Shown: piece after piece, positions 1 through 10,921 of the stretch
How the letters are laid out: the number at the start of each line of letters is the position of its first letter
Position numbering within the stretch: the first letter of the stretch is position 1
NCBI GenBank assembly: GCA_963969345.1
Contig: OZ017766.1
Coordinates: 11,036,001 to 11,100,000, forward strand
DNA: 64,000 nucleotides
Origin: Turbatrix aceti
Taxonomy: Eukaryota; Nematoda; Chromadorea; Rhabditida; Panagrolaimidae
Reading direction: 5' to 3'
Made by a program: the position numbers and the translations under genes
Notes under the pieces: model-generated
Told to the model about the DNA's origin: nothing
What the model saw: the letters and a program-made list of their open reading frames with translations, nothing else
Database searches by the model: none

Positions 1-1338
1 GCATGGATATTTTTAGCTTATGTTAGACTGACATGAATGCAATAACATGGGTATTTGTGTTTTTGTAGACTACTACAGCGTAGTGTGGACGTTTTGATAT
101 TTTTGAGATCTACATACATATTTTTTTTGTTTTCGAAGCCTCAAAAATTTTTACTCTCCCTATTAGCTGCTAATTTTTATTTTTTCACTGTTTCAACGCA
201 ACAGTTTTTGGTTTTTGTATCAGTGGATGTTTTTTGTTATCAAATTTGCACACGGGTGTAAGCAACATCCAGCACAGGTAAATGTGATATATGCATACAT
301 AAATATTTATTTGTGCAGAAATCTGCGGGTTCATTGCTCTTTTTTTCTTCAGATCAGCATTTTTGGGATGAGTTAGGATTTTCAATTGGGCTCAACTGGG
401 GAAGATCCCGGTTGAGCCCAATTGAGACCGAAAGAACAATAATATTGAAAAAGCGCGCCAAAAACCACGAACACCGTCGCTTTATGTGCGCACAATACTT
501 TTACATGAACGCATGCTCGCATGCGTATGTACAGTGTACATATGTCGTAGATGTATAGACAAGTTTAGCCAAACAAGTAGGTTCAATGAAAAAAGCGCGC
601 AAATGCACATGCCGTTGTTCTATGTGCATCTTATTGCAAACTTGTGCATCGAGGTGCCAAATGCAGAGAATTTTTTGCAAAAAATTGATGTTATAAGTTT
701 CGTTTATTGTATGTATACGCACAACTTGATTTTCAACCAGCTTTTGAACATGCAAACCGAAAAAAAGGAGGGGGTACTAAAATAAATAAATACATAAAAA
801 TATGTGTATACCCATCTTTTACGTTTTCCTAAATACTGGACATGCCTGTGTTTTTGTATTTGTGTAACGTTCCCCCTTTCTTCCCGCCTCGAGGGTATCC
901 ATCCCAATTCAATCTGAGCGTACTTTGCTCATATCAGACAGCAACGTGCTTCCTATAAATTTTCCAATGAACCAGTGGTTTATCAGTTAAACAAATTAGT
1001 GATTTGTGATCCATTTTTCACCGGTGCATGCACGCACTTTGCCCTGTCGATTTTGGGGTAAAAGTATATAAGGATGTATATATACTTGGGTGAAAGGTAT
1101 CTTAAGTTTAGATATACGATAGTATGATACTTAGGATCACTTCACTGTGTCCAGATTTTTTTATCTTTAAAAAACTTCTGGAACACATGTTTCTAAAGTT
1201 CTTCAAAAACACAATACATTATTTTTTTTTGTGTTTTTCACTTAAAATTTATGAATGTGTTTTTTAATGTAAACCAATTTATCATTAAAATACATGATAA
1301 CATTAAAAAAACAAGTGTGACGTTCGTCCGTTGTTTAT
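1..1338. mobile_element. Foldback element, right arm only (copy A)
   Basis: This stretch matches 10922-12259, the right arm of the complete foldback element at 4656-12259, and in reverse orientation it also matches the pieces of that element's left arm. It ends at 1338 with the complement of the terminal motif ATAAACAACGGACGAACG. The rest of this copy lies before the window. No coding capacity is seen; open frames here are repeated in both orientations across the arms and look accidental. The end abuts the intron of a truncated GT92 gene. Confidence 0.75.
383..424. repeat. Near-perfect hairpin inside the foldback arm
   Basis: An 18-base stem starting CAATTGGGCTCAAC with one mismatch encloses a short loop (GAAGAT) and closes with GTTGAGCCCAATTG. 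The same hairpin recurs at 11304-11345 and 6984-7025, once per arm of the foldback element. It could form a cruciform or, if transcribed, a small hairpin RNA. No function is shown by the sequence. Confidence 0.7.
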
Positions 1339-1633
1339 ATCCCGTACATATCCGGTTTAAGTTAAATATCCTAAAACTTGAAGATTAACATCAATTGATA
1401 TTTGTATTAAAAACTACAACACAGAAGAGTCAAAAACTACAACGGAGAATAGACATTTTGATCAAGATAATCATTTTCCGCTCATTTTCGATGCTTAAGG
1501 TTGTCTGAAAACGAGATGGAATTTGGTATGTAGACAATTTTATTGACAACGCAACAAATTTTCTGAAAAAAATTGCGAATGATCAAAAAGTGTACCAGCT
1601 ATAATCCAAAAAACATGAACTTATTTTTTTCAG

Positions 1634-3619
1634 CTGCGAGCATTATTTCGCAATGATTCAGCATTTCAAAACGTTGAAGTGGTGAGCCGAAAATTAACAC
1701 AATGAAAATAAATGGCAACAAAATGTTTTAGCGATCCACAGAACCCGAGGGCATCATAGCCGTCATGTCAGTCACCCACTACAACACATCCAAATAGTAC
1801 AGTATCCTTTATTATTGCTAATTGTTCTAATCCAGGAATTTTTAGCTACAACGAGGATAACGTTGCAGCTATCCTCATGAGAGGTACTTTCCCCCTGTCA
1901 ACAAGTCAGGTGTGGTCATGCGTATCCACTAACCAGGAAGGGGACGTTCACGTATCAACAATGAGTCCGAGAATGGCACACCAAAACTATGAACCACACT
2001 GCAATCTTCATCCCTACGTTGCGACTTGTACAACAATCCCTAATCCAGTTTCGATATCCATGACTGCACCTGGCGCATTTGAGAAGGCTCCGCTCAAATG
2101 GCGGCCTGCAGTTGCCGAAAAACTACCTGTTGTATCCTGCGTTAGCTCGCTTTTCTTTGCCGAAAGGTGGCAGGTGGTAGCGATGAGTATTGAGACGTAC
2201 GCCTATTTTGGGGTCAATCGACAGGCTTACTACTTTCTCAGCGGAGCGGACAATATCCTATCCTTGCTTCAGGTAAGATTTGATATTTATCTTTGTCGGG
2301 GATTCCTCTCAAATTATTGACGTTCTGCTCCGAATGCTTAGCGTTCTTTTCTGAAAGTTTGGCATTCTGTTCTGAATGTTTCGCATTTCGTCCTTAACGT
2401 TTGGCGTTCTGTTCCGAATGCTAGGCGTTCTGTTTCGAACGTTTGGCGTTCCGTCCTGAATGCCTGGCGTTCTGTCTCAAACGCTTGGTCTTTTGTTTCG
2501 AACGTTTGGCGTTCCGTCCTGAATGCTTGGCGTTCTGTCCCAAACGCTTCGTCTTTTGTTTCGAACGTTTGGCGTTCTGTTCTGAGTTTCCAACAATCTC
2601 ACTTTGCCAAAAACAAAGTCCCCGTCCTTTTCAGGCCTACAATAACACAAAACCAAAACTCATAGACCTCCACTACTGGTCATTTCCCCAGCTCAGCGAA
2701 ATCAATGCCAAACGTCACCTGGCACTCCGCGATCTGTCAGGCACCCTCAACGACTGCTACTTCAATTACCGCGAAGCAGCGGACTTTATCATTGTTCACG
2801 ACGTGGATGACATTGTGCTCATCCAAGGTGGCAAAGACTACTGGTCCGAGTTTAGTCAGATCTGGAGATTTTTGCCTCACACCGCCTACGCTCATTACGA
2901 GTCGTATCCTGTAGACATCCGTGCTGCAACCAGTTATAGAAAGTTTTCGCTAAAAGACACCATGAAATCAGCGATTATCAGCGAATTTGTCCCAGGCAAA
3001 GGGAAAAGTAGTTATGGAAAATCGGTTTACAATACAAGTTTGGTAGAGAGCATCGACATTCACTGGCCTCATTTCTACAGTAGGAATCTTACGATATACC
3101 GAGTTCCACTGCAATACGGATTTCTATTTCACGCGAGAAATTGGCATTTTGGTAGCAATAATGAGAGTTTTGATGAAAGCGTTGTGGGTTTCATTCAAAC
3201 TTTTGTCCAAATTTTATAAAAAAAATAATTGTTTACAATTACAGATTCAAAATGCCAACTCCCAGTATCCGAACCTCACATCACTTTTTGGCAACCATCG
3301 TCATCTCGAAAACATTGATCGGAACTTCAGAAACCGTAACTTCACTAATGTGAATCTGGCATCGCTGGTATCGACGACCAATTACTACACCGTAATGGAT
3401 AAATGCATTATGAATTACCGTGGATTCGATCATAGTTTCAAGGAGAATATTAACAGTTGTCGAACCTTTTACAACTGTGAAGTGCCTGAAATTTCCGGAT
3501 TCAAATGCGCTATGACAGAACAACAATTCACCGGTACACAAATCAGTCCTAATTTTAAGGTTTATGTACCGGAATCGGAAATTCAAGTGTTTGTAAACGA
3601 AAATGGTTGTCAGGTATAA
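1634..3619 (+). pseudogene. GT92 (DUF23) glycosyltransferase, 5'-truncated copy A
   Basis: Exons read as 1634-1681, 1732-1796, 1846-2272, 2635-3183 and 3245-3619, with consistent splice phases and usual GT..AG borders. Together they encode the lumenal stem and the GT92 domain with its HDVDD metal-binding motif and a cysteine-rich C-terminus (NSCRTFYNCEVPEISGFKC). GT92 enzymes such as C. elegans GALT-1 are Golgi galactosyltransferases acting on N-glycan fucose; the substrate here is unknown. The complete copy at 50551-53413 has two further 5' exons, one coding the membrane anchor. Here the homology stops at 1339, where the foldback element begins, so anchor and start codon are missing. Copy B at 12555-14540 differs by one seen base: His codon CAT at 3431-3433 here, Gln there. 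Expression from another promoter cannot be excluded. Confidence 0.75.
2317..2598 (+). repeat. 21-bp minisatellite in a GT92 intron
   Basis: The intron 2273-2634 is filled with a degenerate 21-base tandem repeat of the form GCGTTCTGTTCCGAATGCTT. Because the period is a multiple of three, its last nine units or so stay open in frame with the next exon and would encode seven-residue units such as LAFRPEC and LVFCFER. The same array is present in copies B (13238-13519) and C (51572-51853). Splice sites at both ends are good, so I read it as intronic rather than coding. Confidence 0.75.
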
Positions 3620-3902
3620 ATATAAATAAATTGGAATTTTGTATTGAAACTAGTGAAAAACTAGACAGAAATCGAGTGAAATAAGTATACAAAAATGAAA
3701 AAAAAAAGAAAATTTTTTTTCACAAATCGTGGAATGATTATAATCTCTTTAATTTTTGTGATAAGTAATTAAGCACGTGTGAAAGTAATAAATGTAAATG
3801 TAAATGTAAATGTAAATCTGAATCCCTAAACTTGCTTTAAGATCGAGATTTTCTTTCATTTTTGATGGTACGGTAGAATTTGACGTAAGCAGTTGAAATC
3901 AC
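3620..3902. other. 3' flank of GT92 copy A and duplication breakpoint
   Basis: This AT-rich flank contains a short AAATGT tandem repeat (about 3790-3817). Identity with copy B (14787) and copy C ends at about 3866, after the bases CTTTCATTTTTGAT. Beyond that point the sequence is unrelated to either, so this is one edge of a duplicated segment. Confidence 0.7.
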
Positions 3903-4319
3903 TCATGCTGCATCGCAAACAGTTTCATCAGCTTCACAGATGTCAAAAAGCTGGGGTGAAGGCGGACGAGATAGCTGACGTTTTCGGATGCTCGGCGGAG
4001 ACGGTGGGCGAAGGATACTCGTCTGAGGAGAAGTCAGATGACGTATTAGTTGCATTTCAATGTCGTGGAGAGATTTCGTCCTTTTGTGCGTCGAAGAAGA
4101 TGTCAATTTTTGTCGGACGTCATTTAGAGCTTGTTGATTACCGTCGAGATTTTCAAGGTCACCACAGCATCCGACGACGCATGCTATGGTTAGCCAGAAA
4201 AGTTGATAGCACCAGTGGGATAGACGGGTAATCACCGCTACTGCAAGGGCATTTGCAGTTGCGTTTTTGAGGGTGGTCGATGACGATGAGTAGGAAATTT
4301 TGTTTGCTGTCAGAGGCAT
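3903..4319 (-). CDS. Hypothetical 138-residue protein with one possible membrane segment
   Basis: I do not recognise this gene. The frame runs from ATG at 4317-4319 to TGA at 3903-3905. I prefer this start because it is preceded by ATTTTTAGAAAA, a plausible trans-splice acceptor; the frame continues upstream to 4412 through low-complexity Phe/Lys-rich residues that look untranslated. The protein has a Ser/Thr-rich N-terminus, a hydrophobic segment (around YQLFWLTIACVVGCC, residues 38-52), then a charged stretch and a Pro/Ser/Arg-rich tail with SRPPSPQLFD. GC content is higher than in its flanks, which favours real coding sequence. It lies between a duplicated GT92 fragment and a foldback element and is not present in either palindrome arm. 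It could be one exon of a longer gene. Confidence 0.4.
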   Translation of the reverse strand: MPLTANKISYSSSSTTLKNATANALAVAVITRLSHWCYQLFWLTIACVVGCCGDLENLDGNQQALNDVRQKLTSSSTHKRTKSLHDIEMQLIRHLTSPQTSILRPPSPPSIRKRQLSRPPSPQLFDICEADETVCDAA

Positions 4320-4655
4320 TTTTCTAAAAATGGAGTTGGTAAGAGTTTTGTAAAGGTGAAAAGTAAAGAATTTCGCGCTAGGATAAAAAAAATAGAAAAA
4401 CAAAGTGTTCACGTGCCCGTTTTCTAGGATGATAACAATGACAAAGTAGTACCCGATCTGACCCGGTTATATTATGCATACAAGCTCGGGTGTATCTGGG
4501 AAATTAACTGACTGACCCTTGCCCCCTATACCGCCTCCTTTTCATTCACCGGCCAGGGGGGTGAATAGGTGGCGCCCCTTTTGCCTAATGATTCGACGAA
4601 CGAACGAGCCATGTGCGGTCGTTTGTCCCGTCCCACATGGCGCTCGTTCCGGTTG
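4320..4655. other. Intergenic, GC-rich patch before the foldback element
   Basis: No gene seen. Around 4598-4650 there is an imperfect inverted repeat (GAACGAGCCATGTG with CACATGGCGCTCGTTC) directly outside the element end. The sequence does not match the flank of the uninterrupted copy at 52832 onward, so it is not the other half of that target site. Confidence 0.5.
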
Positions 4656-5074
4656 ATAAACAACGGACGAACGTCACACTTGTTTTTTTAATGTTATCAT
4701 GTATTTTAATGATAAATTGGTTTACATTAAAAAACACATTCATAAATTTTAAGTGAAAAACACAAAAAAAAATAATGTATTGTGTTTTTGAAGAACTTTA
4801 GAAACATGTGTTCCAGAAGTTTTTTAAAGATAAAAAAATCTGGACACAGTGAAGTGATCCTAAGTATCATACTATCGTATATCTAAACTTAAGATACCTT
4901 TCACCCAAGTATATATACATCCTTATATACTTTTACCCCAAAATCGACAGGGCAAAGTGCGTGCATGCACCGGTGAAAAATGGATCACAAATCACTAATT
5001 TGTTTAACTGATAAACCACTGGTTCATTGGAAAATTTATAGGAAGCACGTTGCTGTCTGATATGAGCAAAGTAC

Positions 5075-5773
5075 TGTGGGGACACTACGGTCGCCCTGCC
5101 CAAGTACGCGCTCGGGCTGTGCCTTCGCTCAGACCGCAATACCACTTGCGGTGGCCGGCCTCGTTGCTTCTCGGACCGCAAATACCAATTCGCGGGAGTA
5201 GCCCTCGTAGCTCTTGCCGCAATACTGCGTGCTAGAGTTCTGGATCAGGGGGAGGTTTTGAGTCTTGACTCACCTGCTGCTCCTAGGACTTGCGGGTCTT
5301 TGGTGACTCTCGATCTTCCTCAGACGCGCCTGTCTTCGGTAGCTAGCAGGCCTTTAGACTTCTCTGACCCTCTAGCCCTGATGTCCTACTCCGCAGGCTT
5401 CGCCTTAGGAGCCGCCGTTCTTGCTAATACCAACAATAGTCGCAAGGAGCGTTTACGCCGAAGTAAACCTGTAGTTTATTCGGCCAACAACAAAATCGAT
5501 ACACTGTACACAATACACGAACCAGGAGAACAGCCTGCCTTGGTCGTGGGGTGGATGAAGATTCAAACTGAACATCATGAACTAAGGGGGACCTGCTTAA
5601 ATAAGGCAGGTCAGGGGCGGAGAAAAGGTAGATAAGCAGGGGGTTGCTCTGGAGCTGCTGCCGCGCAGTAGGGGCACCGCGCCGCGCTTGACCACGAGCC
5701 TCCGGGGTCTGGGAACCATGGGCGTCTGCTAGCTGGGTCAACTCGCGCAGGCAGAGCAGAGAAAGCGCTCGCG
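5075..5773 (-). mobile_element. Nested LTR-like insert, unclassified
   Basis: This GC-rich block of about 700 bases replaces about 37 bases of the foldback arm (compare 11805-11840). On the minus strand it shows a TATA-like TTATTTAAG near 5595 followed downstream by AATAAA near 5480, the order expected in an LTR. Its minus-strand end reads TGTCCCCACA. I see no clear terminal TG or flanking duplication, so an LTR fragment is the best guess and another class is possible. Confidence 0.35.
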
Positions 5774-6155
5774 AAGAAAGGGGGAACGTTACACAAATAC
5801 AAAAACACAGGCATGTCCAGTATTTAGGAAAACGTAAAAGATGGGTATACACATATTTTTATGTATTTATTTATTTTAGTACCCCCTCCTTTTTTTCGGT
5901 TTGCATGTTCAAAAGCTGGTTGAAAATCAAGTTGTGCGTATACATACAATAAACGAAACTTATAACATCAATTTTTTGCAAAAAATTCTCTGCATTTGGC
6001 ACCTCGATGCACAAGTTTGCAATAAGATGCACATAGAACAACGGCATGTGCATTTGCGCGCTTTTTTCATTGAACCTACTTGTTTGGCTAAACTTGTCTA
6101 TACATCTACGACATATGTACACTGTACATATTGTACATACAACATGCGAGCATGC

Positions 6156-6890
6156 AATCAATCAATCAATCAATCAATTTATCTCTTACTCGTACACACG
6201 GGATTATACAAATCAGTGGGGTCGTACGAAGAGGGGTCATCAAAGAAAAACAATCCGTCTGAAATCGAAGTCCTTGGTAGAAGCGTTGTAGGCAATGGCG
6301 AGGTCGTCGGTCCAGCGCATGCGTGGTCGTCCTAGCGGTCGCTTGGCTTCCACGTAGTCTTCTGTGGGGCGCCAGTCTGACAGTCGGACTGCCCAGTTGT
6401 CGTCGTCGGTCGTCGCGAGCGATTTGGCGTATTTCTGCTTGCGGCGGCGAGCGGATTCGTTCCAGTCTTTGAGCTTGGTGCGCTTCCGGATGGATTCGGA
6501 TGGGACTTTGTCGCTCAAACGCACCTCTAAGATAGCACGTTCGAGGCGACGTTGTCCCCGCTGGAGGGTTTCGATTCCGGCGTCGGTGAGTGCCCAGGTT
6601 TCGCAGCCGTAGAGGACTGCTGGCTTTATGCACTGCTCGATGAGTCGCCGTTTCAGCCCCATTTTGACTTGGCGTGAGCGCAGGAAGTCTTTGTACTTGA
6701 AATACGCCTTTCGTCCTGCCGTCATTCTTTTGATAATTTCTTTCTTGTGGTCTCTCGGCCAGGAGAAGAGCTGTCCAAGATAGACGAACTCTTTTACTCT
6801 TTCGACCGGAAAACCGTTCAGTAGAATCGTCGCGTCGTCTTTCGAGTTGCTCATCCACTTGGTCTTGCCGATGTTGATTTCCAGACCGAC
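6156..6890 (-). mobile_element. 5'-truncated LINE with microsatellite tail and target duplication
   Basis: The insert is flanked by a 7-base direct repeat AGCATGC (6149-6155 and 6891-6897). The uninterrupted arm at about 11430 has this motif once. The minus-strand 3' end carries a run of ATTG units (6156-6178) in place of poly(A), as in several non-LTR clades. These are signs of target-primed reverse transcription of a 5'-truncated copy. Confidence 0.8.
6240..6890 (-). pseudogene. C-terminal fragment of a LINE reverse transcriptase
   Basis: The frame is open from the truncation point at 6890 to a stop at 6240-6242, about 216 residues. It contains the end of the reverse transcriptase palm/thumb (GLEINIGKTKWM, then VKEFVYLGQLFS) and the conserved CIKPAVLYGCETWALT motif. 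After that comes the linker LGRPRMRWTDD typical of the C-terminus of CR1/Jockey/RTE-like elements. The catalytic FADD-type box and the endonuclease are missing, so the product would be inactive. The frame itself carries no stop, which suggests a fairly recent insertion. Exact clade is uncertain. Confidence 0.75.
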
Positions 6891-7244
6891 AGCATGCGTT
6901 CATGTAAAAGTATTGTGCGCACATAAAGCGACGGTGTTCGTGGTTTTTGGCGCGCTTTTTCAATATTATTGTTCTTTCGGTCTCAATTGGGCTCAACCGG
7001 GATCTTCCCCAGTTGAGCCCAATTGAAAATCCTAACTCATCCCAAAAATGCTGATCTGAAGAAAAAAAGAGCAATGAACCCGCAGATTTCTGCACAAATA
7101 AATATTTATGTATGCATATATCACATTTACCTGTGCTGGATGTTGCTTACACCCGTGTGCAAATTTGATTACAAAAAACATCCACTGATACAAAAACCAA
7201 AAACTGTTGCGTTGAAACAGTGAAAAAATAAAAATTAGCAGCTA

Positions 7245-9188
7245 CACGGAGAAGTCGAAACCAAGCTTGCGTCCCGTTAAAGTTAAGTTTGCGCCGGCCA
7301 TTTGTAAACTTGCCATAAAAAGGACGCAAGCTTAACTCTGACTCGACGCAAGCTTAACGTATAGGCGTAAAATTTGCATATTAGGTAGCGTTCGTGCCCG
7401 GTTGTTATTTTGTGTTTTCCATCCCTATTGTGTCCCCTTGTGTCCACGTTTTCTCATTGCATCATTTTATGTGCTCAAATTAACAAAACAATCATCAAGT
7501 TAACAAAAAAAGACAAGAATAACGCCGGATCAACGGCTAACCATGGGTGCTGTTGTCGTCGATGTGCGGGTATGATCACCGGTGCCAGTTCCGTCGCGGA
7601 CGCGTTCGTCGTCAAGCATTTTTGATTCAGCGGTATTTTCGTAATGATGATTCAGGGGCGCTTTTCATGATTCTGATTCCTGAAAAAATGTATAATCTTT
7701 TTGTTAAATGTACATAAAAACTTACAAACAAACCTCGAAGTTGTTTTGAATCATAAAAAGTAGTTGTCACAATGTGCTCCGCCAGCTAAATTCAGCGCCA
7801 CGGAATGCCTGCAACATGCGAGCGCGCGCCAACACGCTTGCCTCTCTGCCCTGCGGGTGCGTTGCATTTTTTTCTTAGGCATTTTCATTGTTTCTGTGTT
7901 ATTCCTGGTGATTCACCGCATTTTTGCGAGCAGATTGATGTCTTTGCCGAAAAAAAATATTCATTTTGGGCTGAGTTGCAAGCGTCCAAAAATCGCTACT
8001 TTTGCAGAAACGGTCATGGTTATAACATCTGAGATACTCATGAAGTTTACTTCAAATTTTTTTTGTAGATGCAGCATGGTATCAAGAATGTATAGCAAAA
8101 CAAAAATCAAAAGAAAAGTTCATATGTTGGATAAAAATCGAGGATAACTGATATCCCTTATAAAAATGTGCGCGCGGATTCTCTTCAATCAGCAATATGA
8201 GTGCTCTCACAACGACAATTTCTATCTTTCCGTGTCGGCGCAGGGTGCGTGCGCACATTTTTATAAGGGATATCAGTTATCCTCGATTTTTATCCAACAT
8301 ATGAACTTTTCTTTTGATTTCTTTTTTGCTATACATTCTTGATACCATGTTGCATCTACAAAAAAAATTTGAAGTCAATTTCATGAGTATCTTAAATGTT
8401 ATGACCATGACCGTTTTGCAAAAAAAGCGATTTTTGGACGCTTGCAACTCAGCCCAAAATGAATATTTTTTTTCGGCAAAGACATCAATCTGCTCGCAAA
8501 AATGCGGTGAATCACCAGGAATAACACAGAAACAATGAAAATGCCTAAGAACAAAATGCAACGCACCCGCAGGGCAGAGAGGCAAGCGCGTTGGCGCGCG
8601 CTCGCATGTTGCAGGCATTCCGTGGCGCTGATTGTGAACATTGTGAGTTGTTGGTAAAGAAGTGCTTCTCTCGGCAATCATCACTCCGCGCAACGTCGAA
8701 ACTGATATCTAAAACGAAAAAAAACAACAGATAAAAAACAAAAGCTCGACACAAACGGACAAATGCGAACACTGACTGAAAACAAGAAAGAATTGAAACA
8801 TGAATCGAATGCAAAATTTTTATCGAAAGATCGCGAAGTCAATTTCGCTTTGAGATTCGATAACTTTTCATCAAAAAAAACAAAAAAAGTAAAATTTGAA
8901 TTGAACAACTTCAGGCAAATTGCCAAATTAAGGGGCACAAGTCTGACTTTGCTGCACCGCAAGCTTGATACAACCAATTTTTGACAAAATGTTAAGTTTG
9001 TGCCATGTAAATGTCAGATTGCAGCCCTATGAACAGCGAAAAACGTTCATTTTTTTATTTTTTCATTTTTTTCAAACTTGTTGCAAGTTTGTCGCAAGTC
9101 TGACATCGCTTAAGTCGACCGTAATCTGACTTAACATGCCGTATGTCTGACTCTGCGTCGACGTAAGCTTGGTTTCGACTTCTCCGTG
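7245..9188. mobile_element. TA-flanked element with terminal inverted repeats, non-autonomous
   Basis: Both ends carry CACGGAGAAGTCGAAACCAA in inverted orientation (7245 onward and reversed to 9188), flanked by TA at 7243-7244 and 9189-9190. The empty target is visible in the other arm at about 11085-11090 as a single TA, so insertion duplicated TA as Tc1/mariner-type elements do. Length 1944. Inside is a second inverted repeat (about 7793-8172 and 8252-8631) around a loop of about 80 bases. No transposase frame is seen; short open frames are mirrored in both arms. Confidence 0.8.
7793..8631. repeat. Internal palindrome of the TA-flanked element
   Basis: About 380-base arms are almost identical in reverse orientation, from CAGCGCCACGGAATGCC to CCCTTATAAAAATGTGCGC, separated by a loop at about 8173-8251. 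Small differences between arms show some age. It may be a separate palindromic element that landed in the larger one, or part of its structure. Confidence 0.7.
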
Positions 9189-9634
9189 TAATAGGGAGAG
9201 TAAAAATTTTTGAGGCTTCGAAAACAAAAAAAATATGTATGTAGATCTCAAAAATATCAAAACGTCCACACTACGCTGTAGTAGTCTACAAAAACACAAA
9301 TACCCATGTTATTGCATTCATGTCAGTCTAACATAAGCTAAAAATATCCATGCATCTAAAATCTTTATCATCATGAGACATTGCTACGTATAATATTTTT
9401 TTTCGTTGAAGGATAAAACACGTGTACGAAAGTTGTCATCACACGTGATTAGACTTTCACATACACGCGTTATCACGATTGCATGTGCATGGGGTTTTTG
9501 CGTTCCCGATTATCGCCGTGACGATTATGCATGCGTGGCTGTTCAAAATAAAGTATCAGTGCTCAAAGCTTATATTTATTCCGTCTTTCGGACTTTCACC
9601 TTGACAAAAAAATTCCCAGTCATCTGTTTTTCAT

Positions 9635-10640
9635 AACAATGATGTTGATGTGTGAACGAACTGGTTATGTCATTTTACGATAGCTAAAGATGATACTTGA
9701 AACATTCAGGTTTTTCAATTGATCAGAACACAATACAAAACCAGCAAGGATTTTCTCAGATTTGCGACAACTAAAAATTTTCACACCTGGGAAATTGTAC
9801 AATCGTTGCACCAGGTATTTTAGAAGATAATTGTGTGAATGGGAAAAAGAAAGAAAGCGACCGATGACAGTTCTTCGTTCACAGTTCTTCGAATAAAGTA
9901 CAACATTTACACACGGGTGCAGGTACAGGTGACAGGTGAAAAAGCTTTTTTCTCTCTGTTCACCTTGAAAAAAAATGTTTTTCATCCGTAGAACATCTTA
10001 TCGAAAAAATTAATCTTATTAGTTGATTGGTCAGTTGTTTTACATCACGATGACGAGTATAATGTTTTTTTTCATACTTAGGGTTCTGATTTTTTCGAGG
10101 TAACCATAGCTGTTTTGTAAACAAAAATGTGCATTTTTTTTACAAATTGAATTAGGAAATTTTTCGCAACACAATTTCGATTTTTGCATTTTTTTGAATT
10201 GGGATCTCGTATTTTTTATAAATATTCTACGTAGTCTGCACCAAAAACTGTTTATTACAGTTTTTTGACCAGAATAATGCCTAATTTTTGTTAAAATTGT
10301 TTGTAACAAAAAAGAATCGTGTCAGCAAAAATTAAATTATAATTTTATAATTTAGAAAAATATGAAAAAAAATATTTTTGGTTGCAGAAATGTTTATTTG
10401 GTTCACGATGCCAAATTTCTGCAAATCAGCAGAGAAAAAATTTCCAAAAATGAACCCTGTGTTTTTTGTTTAACATCACCGTCAGCCTTATGACAAACAG
10501 AATTGTGTGTTTTGGTTGCCTTGACATCCTTAGATAACAATTTTAAATGCTGTAAAATGCAAAAAAAAAGAATTAATTCAAGTTGTTTATAGCCAAAATG
10601 GGCATGATTTATTTTTCAGATAAGATGCATCTAAATGTGT
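9635..10640. other. Unique centre of the foldback element
   Basis: AT-rich, about 1 kb, between the two arms of the element at 4656-12259. Short open frames on the minus strand (9665-9985, 10040-10309) are low in complexity and match no family I know. I see no transposase, and no repeat within it. Confidence 0.5.
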
Positions 10641-10921
10641 ATGAAAAACAGATGACTGGGAATTTTTTTGTCAAGGTGAAAGTCCGAAAGACGGAATAAA
10701 TATAAGCTTTGAGCACTGATACTTTATTTTGAACAGCCACGCATGCATAATCGTCACGGCGATAATCGGGAACGCAAAAACCCCATGCACATGCAATCGT
10801 GATAACGCGTGTATGTGAAAGTCTAATCACGTGTGATGACAACTTTCGTACACGTGTTTTATCCTTCAACGAAAAAAAATATTATACGTAGCAATGTCTC
10901 ATGATGATAAAGATTTTAGAT

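Noticed and set aside
2443..3219. A single 258-residue gene including the 21-base repeat
   Set aside because: It begins inside an intron with good splice sites and runs past the donor at 3184. The family alignment begins only at 2635.
7410..7625. 71-residue frame as part of a transposase
   Set aside because: No catalytic motif or family match; it sits between the terminal repeat and the inner palindrome of a non-autonomous element.
9406..10869. Conserved small protein coded at both 9406-9636 and 10609-10869
   Set aside because: The two frames are the same sequence in the two inverted arms of the foldback element and show no coding signs.
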